64,000 nucleotides of DNA from Roseiarcus sp963741405. Lineage in GTDB: Bacteria; Pseudomonadota; Alphaproteobacteria; Rhizobiales; Beijerinckiaceae. This document shows positions 32,117 to 41,644 of the stretch, piece after piece (positions within the stretch are counted from its first letter, which is position 1; each line of letters begins with the position of its first letter). The notes below the pieces were generated by a model, which was not told where the DNA came from, ran no database searches, and worked only from the letters and a program-made list of their open reading frames with translations. The position numbers and the translations under genes are program-made. The stretch spans positions 62,001 to 126,000 of the forward strand of contig CAVUHX010000047.1 in NCBI GenBank assembly GCA_963741405.1, read 5' to 3'.

Positions 32117-35100
32117 CTAACGCCGCCCTCCCCCGCTCGGGGAAGCGACCGCTTCGCCGGGCGCGCCGCCACGCGCGCCGCTGCCGTCCATTGCGCCGAC
32201 GATCTTGCGCAGAATCCCCGGTGCGATCGCCGAGAGCGGATTGACGCTCACCTCCGGCCGGCTCAGCGGCCCCTGCACGCGGTAGGTGATGCCGAACACG
32301 CCCTCGTTCTGTGCGCCGCCGAGCAGCAGGCCGACGAGCGGAATTTTGGTCAGGATGGTGTTGACCGAGTACGCCGGCACGAAGGTGCCGCTGAGATCGA
32401 TCGCGCCCCCGGCAAAGTCGATACTGCCCGCCGTCGTCAGCCCCATATTCGGGTTGTAGATGACGGCGTCCTTGATCTCGAGCGTTCCAGGCGACCGCAC
32501 AAATACGATGGTCATCTTCTGGAACCGCACAAGCGTCGGATCGACTGCCTCGCGCGAGCCAGCAGGCGCGGCGGCCACAAGGCGGCGGAACGCCGGTTCG
32601 TCGCGCAAGGCGAAGTTCGTCACCGTGGCGGCGCCTGCGCTCGCCTCGCCGCCGGTCTGCAGGCTGAGATCGAGATCGCCGCCCTCCATCCGGGAGTAGA
32701 GGTCGGCGAATTCGGCAAGAGCGCCCGCATCGGTCGAGATCAGGCGCAAATCTCCGTCGACGCCCCGGCTCGCGCCGACGCTTCCCTCCCCGATGCGCCC
32801 CCGCAGCATCACGAGGCGATCGGCGCCGTTCCGGCGCACGAAGTTAAGCTCGAGGCCCGCAATCGACTGTTTGTTCGCCCCGACGACGGACGCGATTTTC
32901 ATGTCGACGTCAAAATCCTTCCCGCCCGCCTGCGAAGGCGAGGCCTGCTCGGTGAGCGACTTGATGAAGGGCCGCGCGTCCAGGCTCGAGCCGTGCACGC
33001 TCGCCTTGACCACATTGGCGCCATTGACGATGTCGACGCGGAGGTCGTCGCCGGTCGAGATGCGCGCCTGCGTGAACTTCGCGGCCAGAATGGAGCCATC
33101 GAGGCCGATCTCGGCGGAGCCGCGCAGGAGGACGGTTCCGAAATCGACGGCGAGGTTGTTGAGAGCTGCGCCCTGAGGCCCGGGTTTGAGCTGGAAATCG
33201 GCCTTGCCCGGCTTGCCTGCGGCCTTCGAGACGCCGGGCAAAGGATTGTCGATCGCCGCCGGGGTGAGATCGATTTCGACATCCGCGTTCGTCCGGCTGA
33301 GCGGCGCCTTCAGCTTGATCGGCAGCGGTCCGTTCAGCCAGCCGAAACTGAAGCCTCGCTTCGCGCGCGCCGCCTGATCGAGCGTCAGGGTCAGGGTCGC
33401 GACGCCTTCCTCGCCGCGCGCCCTGCCGACCTCCAAATGCGTCGCCACGCCGAACATCTGCCCATCGCCGGCCACTTTCAGCGTGTTCCGATCCGCCTCG
33501 AAGGTGATATTTCCCTGATCCAGTTTCTCCTCGCCGATCAGCTTCTCGAGCGTCAGCCCGGCAAGGCCGCCGGTCGCGTGGAACTGGGTGTCCTCGGGTT
33601 TGGCGGTTTTCCCGAGCTTGAGATCGAGAACCAGGTCGCCCTCGGCCTGCCCCTTGACGGTCGCCGGATCGATTTGCAGCCCCGCCTGTCTGCGCAGGGG
33701 CTCGCGACCGAGCAGATCGGCGAGCGCGTCGGCCGTGCCGCTCAGATGGATCCTGGCCTGCCCGTCCACGATCGGGCGCGGCGACGTGTCGGGGATGGTG
33801 AAAACGAGATTGTCGCCCTGGATCCGCCGCGTCGGCGACAGGGCCATGGTCACATGGTCGCTGGAAACGGTGAAATCCCGGCCGGTGAAAGACCCCGAGG
33901 CTCCCTCCGACACCATCATCGGCAGTCCGGGAAGCAAGTCAACGCCGACGTCGTGACTGGAAAACGATCCGTGAACGCTGTCGCGCGACACCGCGCGCTT
34001 GTGATCCATCGCGTCGAGGTCGGCCGCCGACCAGTTCGCCGCCATCGTCCCCTCGATCCGGCCACCGTGCAGATTGTGCGACGCCCAGTCGCGCACGTCA
34101 GGATTGATGAACTGCGGCCAGAGGCGCATGACGTCCTGCGTGACGCTCGGATTGATCCTGATGTTGAGCCTGAGCGACACGCCCGGACCATCCGGAGCGA
34201 TCTCCGCCTTGGCGCCGCCGTCGAACGTCGGGCCCTTGGCGACGAACTCATCGACCAGGAAACGCAATTCCAGCGGGAGAAAGCGCAGATCGGCAACGAT
34301 GGAATTCAGGACGACCGCCTTCTCGCTCGGACGTTCGGGCGCAAACCGCGCATCCTTCGATTCAAGCCGCATCACCCACGCGCCGGCCGGACCGGCCGGC
34401 GGCGCCACCCATCCTGCGGCTGTGAGGCGAGTTTCGCCGGCAAGGATGAGGAGGTTGCTGACGCGAAGCCGCTGCGCCGCGACGTCCCAGTCCACCTGGC
34501 CCGACGCCTCGTCGACGAGAAACGGCAGTGCGTCCGGATTGTTCAGCCGCATTTGCCCGGCGCCGACGGCAAAGCGTCCGACCATGCTTTGCAGTGTGTT
34601 GTCCGGCGCGAGGCGCGCGTCGAACTTGAAGGCGATCGGCCCCTCGGCGAACAGCGGCGGCGGCTTCTTGTCGAACGCTTCGAGATCGGCCAAGCTCAGA
34701 TCGTGCGCTTCGACCGCCAGCGTGGGCGCCTCTCCGACGCTCGCCTCGGCTTCGATCCGCCATTGCCCTGAGGCGCCAGTCGCCGAGAGCCTCGCGGTCG
34801 CCGCGCCGCCGGATCGGTCGAAAACGAGATTGAAGTCCCTGTAGGTTACGAACCGGTGCGTCGCCTCGTTGTCGATCGCGAAACGCGCATTGGCCAGCGT
34901 CAGTCGGTCGATCGCCTGTCCGGCGCCGGCCATGGCCTCCGCGCTGGCGCGGACCAGCGCGGCGAGATTGAGGCTTTCGAGACCCGACCCTCCGCTCGGA
35001 AGCGCGATCGACGCCGCGCCTTCATCGCCGGAGACCGCAATGGACAGGGCGCCGTCGGCCGCCACCCTCAGCCGAAGGTCGAGGCCGTCCAGTTCGAGGC

Positions 35101-35581
35101 GCCGGACCCTCACGTTCCCGAGAAAGAGGGCGGGCACGTCGAGCCCGATCCTGCCGGCGGGGGCCGCCAGCACCGTGCGCCCGGCGGAGTCGCGAACCGT
35201 CAATCGGCGGAAGCCGAGGCCCACGCCCAGATAATCGTGCATGAGATAGGTCGGGCCGAGATCGATCGCGTAGCGGTCGCCGGCGCGATCCTGCAGGCTC
35301 GAGGCGATCCTGTCGTGCACCGACTGAAGATAGATCGGCCCATTGGCGAGGCGCGCTGCGAACGCGACAACGGCGAGAAGCGCCAGGACCGCCGCGGCCT
35401 CGGCCACGCGCGCCGCGACATGCCGGATCCGTGCGGCGCGGGAGCGCCGCACGCGTACGGAAAGGCGCGGACCGGCGCCGCTGTCGCACATGCGGCGCAT
35501 GGCGGACCGGGCGTGCGCACGGGATCCGACGTCAAACCAACCAACCAATCCGGGATCATCCTCCGTGGCTCGAAGCGGCAT
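32117..35581 (-). CDS. Large AsmA/YhdP-like envelope protein (DUF3971)
   Basis: A 1,154-residue inner-membrane-anchored periplasmic protein. One transmembrane helix near the N-terminus (VAEAAAVLALLAVVAFAARL) is followed by a very long beta-rich region typical of the YhdP/TamB/AsmA group of bridge-like lipid transporters: WPQFINPDVRDWASHNLHGG (the DUF3971 hallmark W(I/V)...L..G.(I/V).G) and the C-terminal AsmA-like block DAVIYNPNMGLTTAGSIDFA, GTFVPAYSVNTILTKIPLVG, GVFGITYRVQGPLSRPEVSV. It probably moves phospholipid toward the outer membrane. The start at 35581 is provisional; 35500 is equally possible, and neither has a good ribosome site. Divergent from bcp. Confidence 0.85.
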   Translation of the reverse strand: MPLRATEDDPGLVGWFDVGSRAHARSAMRRMCDSGAGPRLSVRVRRSRAARIRHVAARVAEAAAVLALLAVVAFAARLANGPIYLQSVHDRIASSLQDRAGDRYAIDLGPTYLMHDYLGVGLGFRRLTVRDSAGRTVLAAPAGRIGLDVPALFLGNVRVRRLELDGLDLRLRVAADGALSIAVSGDEGAASIALPSGGSGLESLNLAALVRASAEAMAGAGQAIDRLTLANARFAIDNEATHRFVTYRDFNLVFDRSGGAATARLSATGASGQWRIEAEASVGEAPTLAVEAHDLSLADLEAFDKKPPPLFAEGPIAFKFDARLAPDNTLQSMVGRFAVGAGQMRLNNPDALPFLVDEASGQVDWDVAAQRLRVSNLLILAGETRLTAAGWVAPPAGPAGAWVMRLESKDARFAPERPSEKAVVLNSIVADLRFLPLELRFLVDEFVAKGPTFDGGAKAEIAPDGPGVSLRLNIRINPSVTQDVMRLWPQFINPDVRDWASHNLHGGRIEGTMAANWSAADLDAMDHKRAVSRDSVHGSFSSHDVGVDLLPGLPMMVSEGASGSFTGRDFTVSSDHVTMALSPTRRIQGDNLVFTIPDTSPRPIVDGQARIHLSGTADALADLLGREPLRRQAGLQIDPATVKGQAEGDLVLDLKLGKTAKPEDTQFHATGGLAGLTLEKLIGEEKLDQGNITFEADRNTLKVAGDGQMFGVATHLEVGRARGEEGVATLTLTLDQAARAKRGFSFGWLNGPLPIKLKAPLSRTNADVEIDLTPAAIDNPLPGVSKAAGKPGKADFQLKPGPQGAALNNLAVDFGTVLLRGSAEIGLDGSILAAKFTQARISTGDDLRVDIVNGANVVKASVHGSSLDARPFIKSLTEQASPSQAGGKDFDVDMKIASVVGANKQSIAGLELNFVRRNGADRLVMLRGRIGEGSVGASRGVDGDLRLISTDAGALAEFADLYSRMEGGDLDLSLQTGGEASAGAATVTNFALRDEPAFRRLVAAAPAGSREAVDPTLVRFQKMTIVFVRSPGTLEIKDAVIYNPNMGLTTAGSIDFAGGAIDLSGTFVPAYSVNTILTKIPLVGLLLGGAQNEGVFGITYRVQGPLSRPEVSVNPLSAIAPGILRKIVGAMDGSGARGGAPGEAVASPSGGGRR

Positions 35582-35743
35582 TAAACAGCTTGCGCGCCAA
35601 TTCGAAAGGGCGGACCGCGCGGCCGTCCCCGGCCTGCAATCCTGGCCGCTTGAAACGCCCGGCGCGCCGGTTACTCTCGGCGCGGCGGCGCAACGGCTTG
35701 CTGCGCCCGCATTGAAACGACAATGAGACAAAACGAGGGCTTT

Positions 35744-36214
35744 ATGGCAAAGGAACTTGACGTGGGCGATCCGGCGCCCGACTTCGCGCTGCCGACCGAC
35801 GGCGGCGGCCATGCGCGCCTTGCCGACTTCAAGGGCAAGGCGGTGGTTCTGTATTTCTATCCGAAGGACGACACTTCGGGCTGTACCGCCGAGGCGATCG
35901 CGTTCAGCGGGCTCAAAGGCAAATTCGAGGCCGCCGGCGCCACGGTGGTCGGAATCTCACCGGACAGCGCGGCGAGCCACGACAAGTTCAGGAAGAAGCA
36001 CGACCTCGCCGTGGCCCTGGCCGCGGACCCGGAGCGGACCGCAATCGACGCCTATGGGGTGTGGAAGGAAAAGAGCATGTATGGCCGGAAATATTTCGGC
36101 GTCGAGCGCGCGACCTTCCTCATCGACCGCAAGGGCCGAATCGCGAAGATCTGGCGCAAAGTCAAGGTGCCGGGGCACGCCGAGGAGGTCCTCGCGGCGG
36201 TGAAGGCGCTCTGA
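35744..36214 (+). CDS. bcp: Thioredoxin-dependent thiol peroxidase (Bcp/PrxQ)
   Basis: Peroxiredoxin of 156 residues reducing hydroperoxides. MAKELDVGDPAPDFALPTDG, then YFYPKDDTSGCTAEAIAF with peroxidatic Cys47, and VVGISPDSAASHDKFRKKHD, RATFLIDRKGRIAKIWRKVK. The resolving Cys found five residues later in many PrxQ enzymes (GCTxxxC) is replaced (GCTAEAI), and there is no other Cys, so it should work as a 1-Cys type. GAGGG lies upstream of the ATG at 35744. Confidence 0.93.
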   Translation: MAKELDVGDPAPDFALPTDGGGHARLADFKGKAVVLYFYPKDDTSGCTAEAIAFSGLKGKFEAAGATVVGISPDSAASHDKFRKKHDLAVALAADPERTAIDAYGVWKEKSMYGRKYFGVERATFLIDRKGRIAKIWRKVKVPGHAEEVLAAVKAL

Positions 36215-36350
36215 ACAAACACCGTCGCTCTGTTGATTCTGGCTGCGCCCAAGGGCCGCGGCCGAAGATCCCGGGCCGGAGCTATCGGCGGCCGGTCGTG
36301 GCGGAGCGCCTCCGCCAAATTCCGCGAAACCAAACCCAAGCCGGAGCAAG

Positions 36351-36398
36351 AAAATCCAAGAAAACGATCTTGGATTTTCTTGGATTTCCTTGGATTCT
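36351..36398. repeat. Hairpin with three tandem 10-bp repeats (CTTGGATTnn)
   Basis: AAAATCCAAG (36351-36360) pairs perfectly with CTTGGATTTT (36369-36378), and CTTGGATTTC and CTTGGATTCT follow directly. The first arm can pair with any of the three. It is unusually AT-rich and lies between the convergent bcp and 36462 genes, so a bidirectional terminator is the simplest reading. Confidence 0.55.
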
Positions 36399-36461
36399 CT
36401 CGTCCGAATTCGTGGTCTTTCAATGGGCTGCGAGCGATGCCGGATGAAATCAATCGCCGCC

Positions 36462-37001
36462 TCATGAGGCGCAGGCGCCCGCGCCGGCCGCCGGCGGGAA
36501 GCCGGCGTTTTGCTCCGCGAGAGCCCTTTGCCTCGCCTCGTGCTCGGCGATGACCTTGCTGTTCTCGGCCAGGATCTTGTCGTAGCCGAGCCGCTCGACG
36601 ATGGCGTTCAGCTTGGCGAGCAGTCGCTCGCGGATCTGTTCGTCGTCGCGCTCGATGACGCCGGCTATTTTCTGGTAACGATCGAGCCGGTCGAGGGTCT
36701 TCAAATAGAGGGGGCCGGCTTTCAGGTCACCCCGCGCGAGCGCCTCGGCCGCGAGATACATCACCCGCTCGAGCCGCGCCAATTGCAGCTTGGCGTGATC
36801 GGCGGGGCTGTCGACGCTGCGCTTCTGCAACGTCTCGGACACGATCTGCCGGATGCGCTCCGCCGTCACGCCCTCCCCGCGTGCGATCTCGTCATAGGCG
36901 AGACCCTGGCGCATCTGCTCGAAAATCCGCTCCCGCCGCATTTCCCGGCCATAGCCGTTGAGGCGCCGCTTGCGCGGGCGGGAGCCGTCCATTGCCTCCA
37001 T
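36462..37001 (-). CDS. HTH-containing protein of unknown function
   Basis: A 179-residue protein. The N-terminal region is basic (RPRKRRLNGYGREMRRERIF), followed by a helix-turn-helix of sigma-70-region-4/resolvase type (GLAYDEIARGEGVTAERIRQ, then IVSETLQKR). Long helices with a PALYLK-like segment (GDLKAGPLYLKTLDRLDRYQ) follow; a similar layout is found in phage terminase small subunits and in some alphaproteobacterial regulators. The start at 37001 has GCGAGG upstream; 37031 and 36992 are alternatives. Stands alone. Confidence 0.65.
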   Translation of the reverse strand: MEAMDGSRPRKRRLNGYGREMRRERIFEQMRQGLAYDEIARGEGVTAERIRQIVSETLQKRSVDSPADHAKLQLARLERVMYLAAEALARGDLKAGPLYLKTLDRLDRYQKIAGVIERDDEQIRERLLAKLNAIVERLGYDKILAENSKVIAEHEARQRALAEQNAGFPPAAGAGACAS

Positions 37002-37254
37002 AAAACCTCGCTTCCCGGCCGTAACCGGCATTTACCGAAACCCGCAATGTAACATGGCGCCGCCCCGACAGGCAAGAACAAAGTAAGAACAAAAACTCCA
37101 CAGTAGAACAATGTAGTTACGGGAGCGCAGCCGCCTGAAAGGATGTCGACCCCGCAGATCGTGGTGCGTGGGGTGCTGCTCGGCCGGCGCTAAGAAGGCG
37201 GGCGTGCGGCTGCGAAGGTCAGGCCAAGACGCCTCGGCCCGCTCGGCCGCGCCG
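37002..37254. other. Intergenic stretch without a recognisable feature
   Basis: 253 bases between the HTH gene and ppk2. I see no gene, hairpin or repeat that I can support. Confidence 0.4.
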
Positions 37255-38124
37255 TCACTTGGCCAGCTCCTTGCGGATCGATTGTAATTCGCGTTCACGT
37301 TCGGCGCTCGTTTTCGGATAGCTCATCTTCAGCCCTTCGAACGTGTCGAGGACGATTTGGGAGACGATCAGCCGAGCGTTCTCCTTGTCGTCGGCGGGAA
37401 CGACGTACCAAGGAGCGTCGCTTGTGCTCGTTGCGCTGAGGCATTCCTCGTAGGCCTTCGCGTAGTCGTCCCAGAATTCCCGCTCCTTCACATCTGCGTC
37501 GCTGAATTTCCAGTTTTTCTCGGGGTCGTCGATACGTTCGAGAAAGCGTTTGCGCTGCTCCTCCTTCGAGAGGTGGAGAAAGACTTTGACGACGCGAGTC
37601 CCGTTGACATTGAGGTGCTTTTCAAGATCGTTGATTGATCGATAGCGCTGGCGCCACACCTTTGCATCGTGATGCGGCGCGTCCGGGATGGCCTCCCGGT
37701 GTAGAATGTCGTGATGCACACGCACGACCAGCACTTCCTCGTAATAGGACCGGTTGAAAATCGCAATCCGCCCACGCTCCGGCAAATCGCGAGACGTGCG
37801 CCAGAGGAAATCATGCTCCACTTCGGCGTCCGTGGGTTGTTTGAAACTGTAGACGCGGCAGCCCTGCGGGTTGACGCCTGACATCACGTGCCGGATGGCC
37901 CCGTCTTTTCCCGCGGCGTCTGTCGCCTGAAAGATCAGCAGGATGGCATGACGATCGGACGCGTGGTGAAGTCGCTGCATCGCGCTGAGCTTGGCGACGT
38001 GCTCCTCCAGCAGACTGTTGTATTGATCCTTCGATTTGTAGACGGGATCGACCTTCGTCGGCCACTTCTCGAGATGGACCTCGTGTCCCTCGCGCACACG
38101 AAAGTCCTTGCAGTCAATTTTCAT
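37255..38124 (-). CDS. ppk2: Polyphosphate kinase 2 family protein
   Basis: PPK2 enzymes transfer phosphate between polyphosphate and nucleotides; the 289-residue single-domain form usually phosphorylates AMP/ADP or GDP. Walker A LIFQATDAAGKDGAIRHVMS, then NPQGCRVYSFKQPTDAEVEH-DFLWR, lid/Walker B region GRIAIFNRSYYEEVLVVRVH, KVFLHLSKEEQRKRFLERID and SDAPWYVVPADDKENARLIV. All catalytic blocks are present. The start at 38124 has GGAAAG upstream. Nucleotide specificity (class I, II or III) cannot be read by eye. Confidence 0.93.
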   Translation of the reverse strand: MKIDCKDFRVREGHEVHLEKWPTKVDPVYKSKDQYNSLLEEHVAKLSAMQRLHHASDRHAILLIFQATDAAGKDGAIRHVMSGVNPQGCRVYSFKQPTDAEVEHDFLWRTSRDLPERGRIAIFNRSYYEEVLVVRVHHDILHREAIPDAPHHDAKVWRQRYRSINDLEKHLNVNGTRVVKVFLHLSKEEQRKRFLERIDDPEKNWKFSDADVKEREFWDDYAKAYEECLSATSTSDAPWYVVPADDKENARLIVSQIVLDTFEGLKMSYPKTSAERERELQSIRKELAK

Positions 38125-38542
38125 TTGAGTCTTTCCGGCGGTTGTCGCAATTCGTGTCGTCCATCGGCTCATTCGGCGGCCTTCGGAGTCGGATCAGGCC
38201 GCGCCTTCGCTTTGGCCCCCGGTTTGGGGGCCGCTTCGGTTTCAGCCTTAGCCGAACTTAGCCGATTGGGCGGGTTTGGTGAGGCTAACTGGTTGAGATC
38301 ACTGTGACCGTACCCCGCAGGTCGGCACTACACGGGGTTTGCGGCGACGGCAGCGGTGATTTTGGGTGGCGGTTTGGCACAAAGACAGATGGCGCGGCAT
38401 TGTTCACAGATCGCCGCTTCGGAAAATACCCAAGGTCGGCACTACAGCCGTTTTCGGCCCCTTCTCCGACTTCCACGCAAGCAAAATCAATACCTTGCGC
38501 GATCAGAAAACCTGAAAACCGTGAAAACCAGAGGCGAATCGG
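38125..38542. repeat. Intergenic region with a 14-bp direct repeat
   Basis: AGGTCGGCACTACA occurs at 38319-38332 and 38433-38446, 114 bases apart, between ppk2 and the proton-ATPase gene. I see no gene that I can support. The repeat may be a remnant of a small mobile element or a protein-binding pair. Confidence 0.45.
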
Positions 38543-41500
38543 CTAAGTTCGGTTAGGGCCGGCTTTGGTTTCCAGCGCCTTTGCGAGCGCGTTGGGCGTA
38601 TCAGCCTGGGTGATAGCCGCCGCTATGATGCGTCCGGCATCCTCCGGGTCTTTGATGAGGCCGGCCACGAGAAGGTCGCCGAGCGACGTGTCGAGCATCG
38701 TCGCGACGCCGGCTTTGGCTTCAGCTTTAGGGTCGGTTACGGGCTTGGGTTCAGCCTTGGCTTCCGGCTTTGGCTCGTCCTTTGCAACCGGCTGAGGCGC
38801 CGCTTTGGCTGCAGGCTGAGGCGCAGACTTCGCTTCAGACTGGGGCTCGGCCTTGGCTTCAGGCTTCGGCACAGGCTTGACGTCGGGCTTGGGTCCGGCC
38901 TCGGGGTCCGGCTTGGCGTCGTCGGTCCTGGCGTCTGGCGTGGAGGCCGGTTGCCCTACATTGGCTTCGGCTTTGTCCGCGCTCTTAACGTTGGCCTGAG
39001 GACTTGATTTGGCGTCATCGGCCTTAGCGTCTGGCTTGGAGGCGGGTGGCCGCGCGGCGAGCTTTCGCGGCTCGGCTTCAGGGTTCGGCGCGACTTTCGT
39101 CTCCGGCGCCGGCTCGGACTGCATAGTCGGCGCGGATTTGGCTGCGGTCGAATCGAGAACCCAATAAGCAAGTAGCTTCACGCGATCATTCACGAGGAAC
39201 CAGGCTAGGGCGTAGCCCCAGACGAACAGCGCCCAGCCCCAGCCGAGCGGCGTCATAAACAGCCCGTAGACCGCGATCAGGGTCGCCACCGTCTGCGTGC
39301 CCAGCACCGCGACCAACAAGACCCTGGCGGGACGTATGGACCAAAACGGACCGCGGGTGCGCGTCAGGAAAATCGTGAGGTGACCGGCTACCGACAGCTT
39401 GAGATACATCAGCGTTTGGATATGGGCGCGGTCGAGATGGAAGACGCGTTCGCCGAGATAGAAGAGACCAAACGCGGAGACGACGCCGATGACGCCGAGA
39501 ACTGTGGATATGCCCAGAACCGTGCGCATGTCCCACGCTTCAGGCTTCATCCTGTAGATTACGTTGTCATAGGCGATGGACAGGATCGCGCCGTCATTGA
39601 GCAACGCCAGCATGACGATCATGATCGCGGTCAGGGGATAGAATTTGAAGACGACGATCGCCAGCGTCATGAACAGCAGAACGCGCAGCGTCTCGGCGAT
39701 GCGGTAGATCGCGTAGCTGTTCATCCGCTGGAAGATGCACCGGCTTTCCTTGATCGCGTCGATAATCACCGAGAGACCTGGCGTCAGAAGCACAATCGCC
39801 GCCGCAGCGCGCGCCGCGTCGGTCGCGCCGGAGACCGCGATCCCGCAGTCGGCCTTCTTCAGTGCGGGAGCGTCGTTTACCCCGTCGCCCGTCATGCCGA
39901 CGATGTGGCCGTGCTTCTGCAACACGTCGACGATATGAAACTTGTGTTCGGGGAACACCTGAGCAAAGCCGTCTGCGTCTTCGATGGACTTGGTTACCGC
40001 CGCAGTTTCCTCGGTCTTGGAGTCGCCGAGGGTGTTCGCGTCGAGGATGTTCGAACCCATCCCGAGCCTCTTGGCCATCTCGCGGGCGATCGCCAGGGCG
40101 TCGCCGGTCACCATCTTGATCTTCACGCCCATCTCGGCCGCGGTCGCGACGGTGGATTTGGCGTCTACGCGAGGCGGATCAAACAGCGGCAGGACGCCAA
40201 GAAGCCGCCACTTCCCATCGCCATCCGCCCGGGCCACGCCGAGCGCACGAAAGCCGCGCGCGGCGAAGTCGTCGACCGCCTTGTCGACGGCGGACTTCAC
40301 CGCGGTCGCGTTCGCCGACAGCGCCAGGATGACCTGAGGCGCGCCTTTGGTCACTTTGAAGATTTTTCCGTCCGCGCCCTTGACCGTGGCCTCGGTCCGC
40401 TTGTGCACGGGATCGAATGGCTGAAAATGTGTGACCTGATAGGGCTTCAGCGCCTGCTTGTCCTTCAGGCCGCCCAGCACGGCGAGATCGATCGTGTCGT
40501 TGTTCGCCGCTTGCGAAGCCAATGCGCCGGCGAGGATGAGTTCATCGGCCGTGATCGCATCCAGACAGAACGGATCGCCGAGCGTCAGCTTGTTCTGGGT
40601 GAGGGTTCCAGTCTTGTCGGCGCACAGCACGTCCACGCCCGCCAGTTCCTCGATGGCGACCAGCTTGCTCACGATCGCCTGTTTCTTGGCGAGCAGGCGG
40701 GCGCCGACCGCCATCGTCACCGACAGCACGGTCGGCATTGCTACGGGAATCGCCGCCACTGTCAGCACGAGCGCGAACTGCAGCAGGGTCAGGATCGGCT
40801 CGCTGCGATAGATTCCAAGTCCGACGATGACAGCCACGAGGATCAACGCGAGGACGATCAGGTAGTCGCCGATCTTCAGCACGGCTTTCTGGAAATGGCT
40901 GACGGTGACCGCCGTCTCCACCAGTTCAGCCGTCTTGCCGAAGTAGGTTTTGCCGCCGGTCGCGTAGACCAGCGCGCCGATCTCGCCGCGACGAACAATC
41001 GACCCGGAGAAGACGGCGTCGCCGGATTTGCGGGTGGCAGGCAAGGATTCCCCGGTTAGCGCCGACTGGTCGACGGATATCTCGTCGCCGTCCAGCAAGC
41101 GGGCATCGGCCGGCACGATGTCGCCGAGACGCAGGCGGATGGCGTCGCCCGGCACGAGCTCTCGCGCCGCCGGGTTCACCCACTTGCCATCGCGTTTCAC
41201 CCTGGCCTTGATCGCGAGCGTCGCCTTCAGGGCGGCGATGGCGTTACCCGCCTGATGTTCTTCCCAAAATCCGACCACGGCGTTGGCGAGAAGCAGAACG
41301 AGGATAATACCGAAGTCCGGCCAATGCTGGGCCGCCGCCGACAGGATCACCGCCACTTCGATCATCCAGGGGATCGGACCCCAGAAATAGGAGAGGAATT
41401 TCAGGATCTCGTTGGTCTTCTTCTCGGCGATCTCGTTCGGCCCGTATTGAGTGAGCCGCTTTTGCGCCTCAGCCTGGGTCAGGCCCTCGGGCGACGAGCC

Positions 41501-41611
41501 CAATTTTTTCTCGACCTCCGGGAGAGGCAGGGTTTGCAGATTGCCTTTGGCGACAGGCTTCGTTGCCGGCTGGGACTTGGGAGCCTCGGGCTGACCCGCG
41601 TGAGCTGCCAT
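38543..41611 (-). CDS. Plasma-membrane H+-exporting P-type ATPase (P3A) with long C-terminal extension
   Basis: A 1,022-residue proton pump. The P-type core spans about residues 30-830: actuator TGES motif in SALTGESLPATR, phosphorylation site VLCADKTGTLTQNKL, KGAP in KVTKGAPQVIL, hinge MTGDGVNDAPALKKAD, and about ten membrane helices including VAAIPVAMPTVLSVTMAVGA. Motifs match the yeast/plant PMA type found in some bacteria. Residues about 840-1022 are unusual: a ~130-residue Lys/Pro/Ala/Glu-rich, repetitive segment (KPEAKAEPQSEAKSAPQPAA) followed by a small helical domain (MLDTSLGDLLVAGLIKDPED). Plant and yeast enzymes have C-terminal autoinhibitory domains, but this sequence is different. 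The start at 41611 follows GAAGGAA. Confidence 0.93.
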   Translation of the reverse strand: MAAHAGQPEAPKSQPATKPVAKGNLQTLPLPEVEKKLGSSPEGLTQAEAQKRLTQYGPNEIAEKKTNEILKFLSYFWGPIPWMIEVAVILSAAAQHWPDFGIILVLLLANAVVGFWEEHQAGNAIAALKATLAIKARVKRDGKWVNPAARELVPGDAIRLRLGDIVPADARLLDGDEISVDQSALTGESLPATRKSGDAVFSGSIVRRGEIGALVYATGGKTYFGKTAELVETAVTVSHFQKAVLKIGDYLIVLALILVAVIVGLGIYRSEPILTLLQFALVLTVAAIPVAMPTVLSVTMAVGARLLAKKQAIVSKLVAIEELAGVDVLCADKTGTLTQNKLTLGDPFCLDAITADELILAGALASQAANNDTIDLAVLGGLKDKQALKPYQVTHFQPFDPVHKRTEATVKGADGKIFKVTKGAPQVILALSANATAVKSAVDKAVDDFAARGFRALGVARADGDGKWRLLGVLPLFDPPRVDAKSTVATAAEMGVKIKMVTGDALAIAREMAKRLGMGSNILDANTLGDSKTEETAAVTKSIEDADGFAQVFPEHKFHIVDVLQKHGHIVGMTGDGVNDAPALKKADCGIAVSGATDAARAAAAIVLLTPGLSVIIDAIKESRCIFQRMNSYAIYRIAETLRVLLFMTLAIVVFKFYPLTAIMIVMLALLNDGAILSIAYDNVIYRMKPEAWDMRTVLGISTVLGVIGVVSAFGLFYLGERVFHLDRAHIQTLMYLKLSVAGHLTIFLTRTRGPFWSIRPARVLLVAVLGTQTVATLIAVYGLFMTPLGWGWALFVWGYALAWFLVNDRVKLLAYWVLDSTAAKSAPTMQSEPAPETKVAPNPEAEPRKLAARPPASKPDAKADDAKSSPQANVKSADKAEANVGQPASTPDARTDDAKPDPEAGPKPDVKPVPKPEAKAEPQSEAKSAPQPAAKAAPQPVAKDEPKPEAKAEPKPVTDPKAEAKAGVATMLDTSLGDLLVAGLIKDPEDAGRIIAAAITQADTPNALAKALETKAGPNRT

Positions 41612-41644
41612 GGTCGAAGTTCCTTCTACCTTTGCCACGCGCAA

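Noticed and set aside
32009..34771. 920-codon plus-strand open frame rich in Arg, Asp and His
   Set aside because: Antisense to the AsmA-like gene. The composition is typical of high-GC shadow frames and there is no family signature.
39380..41059. 559-codon plus-strand frame opposite the proton ATPase
   Set aside because: Shadow of the ATPase, which has complete catalytic motifs on the minus strand.
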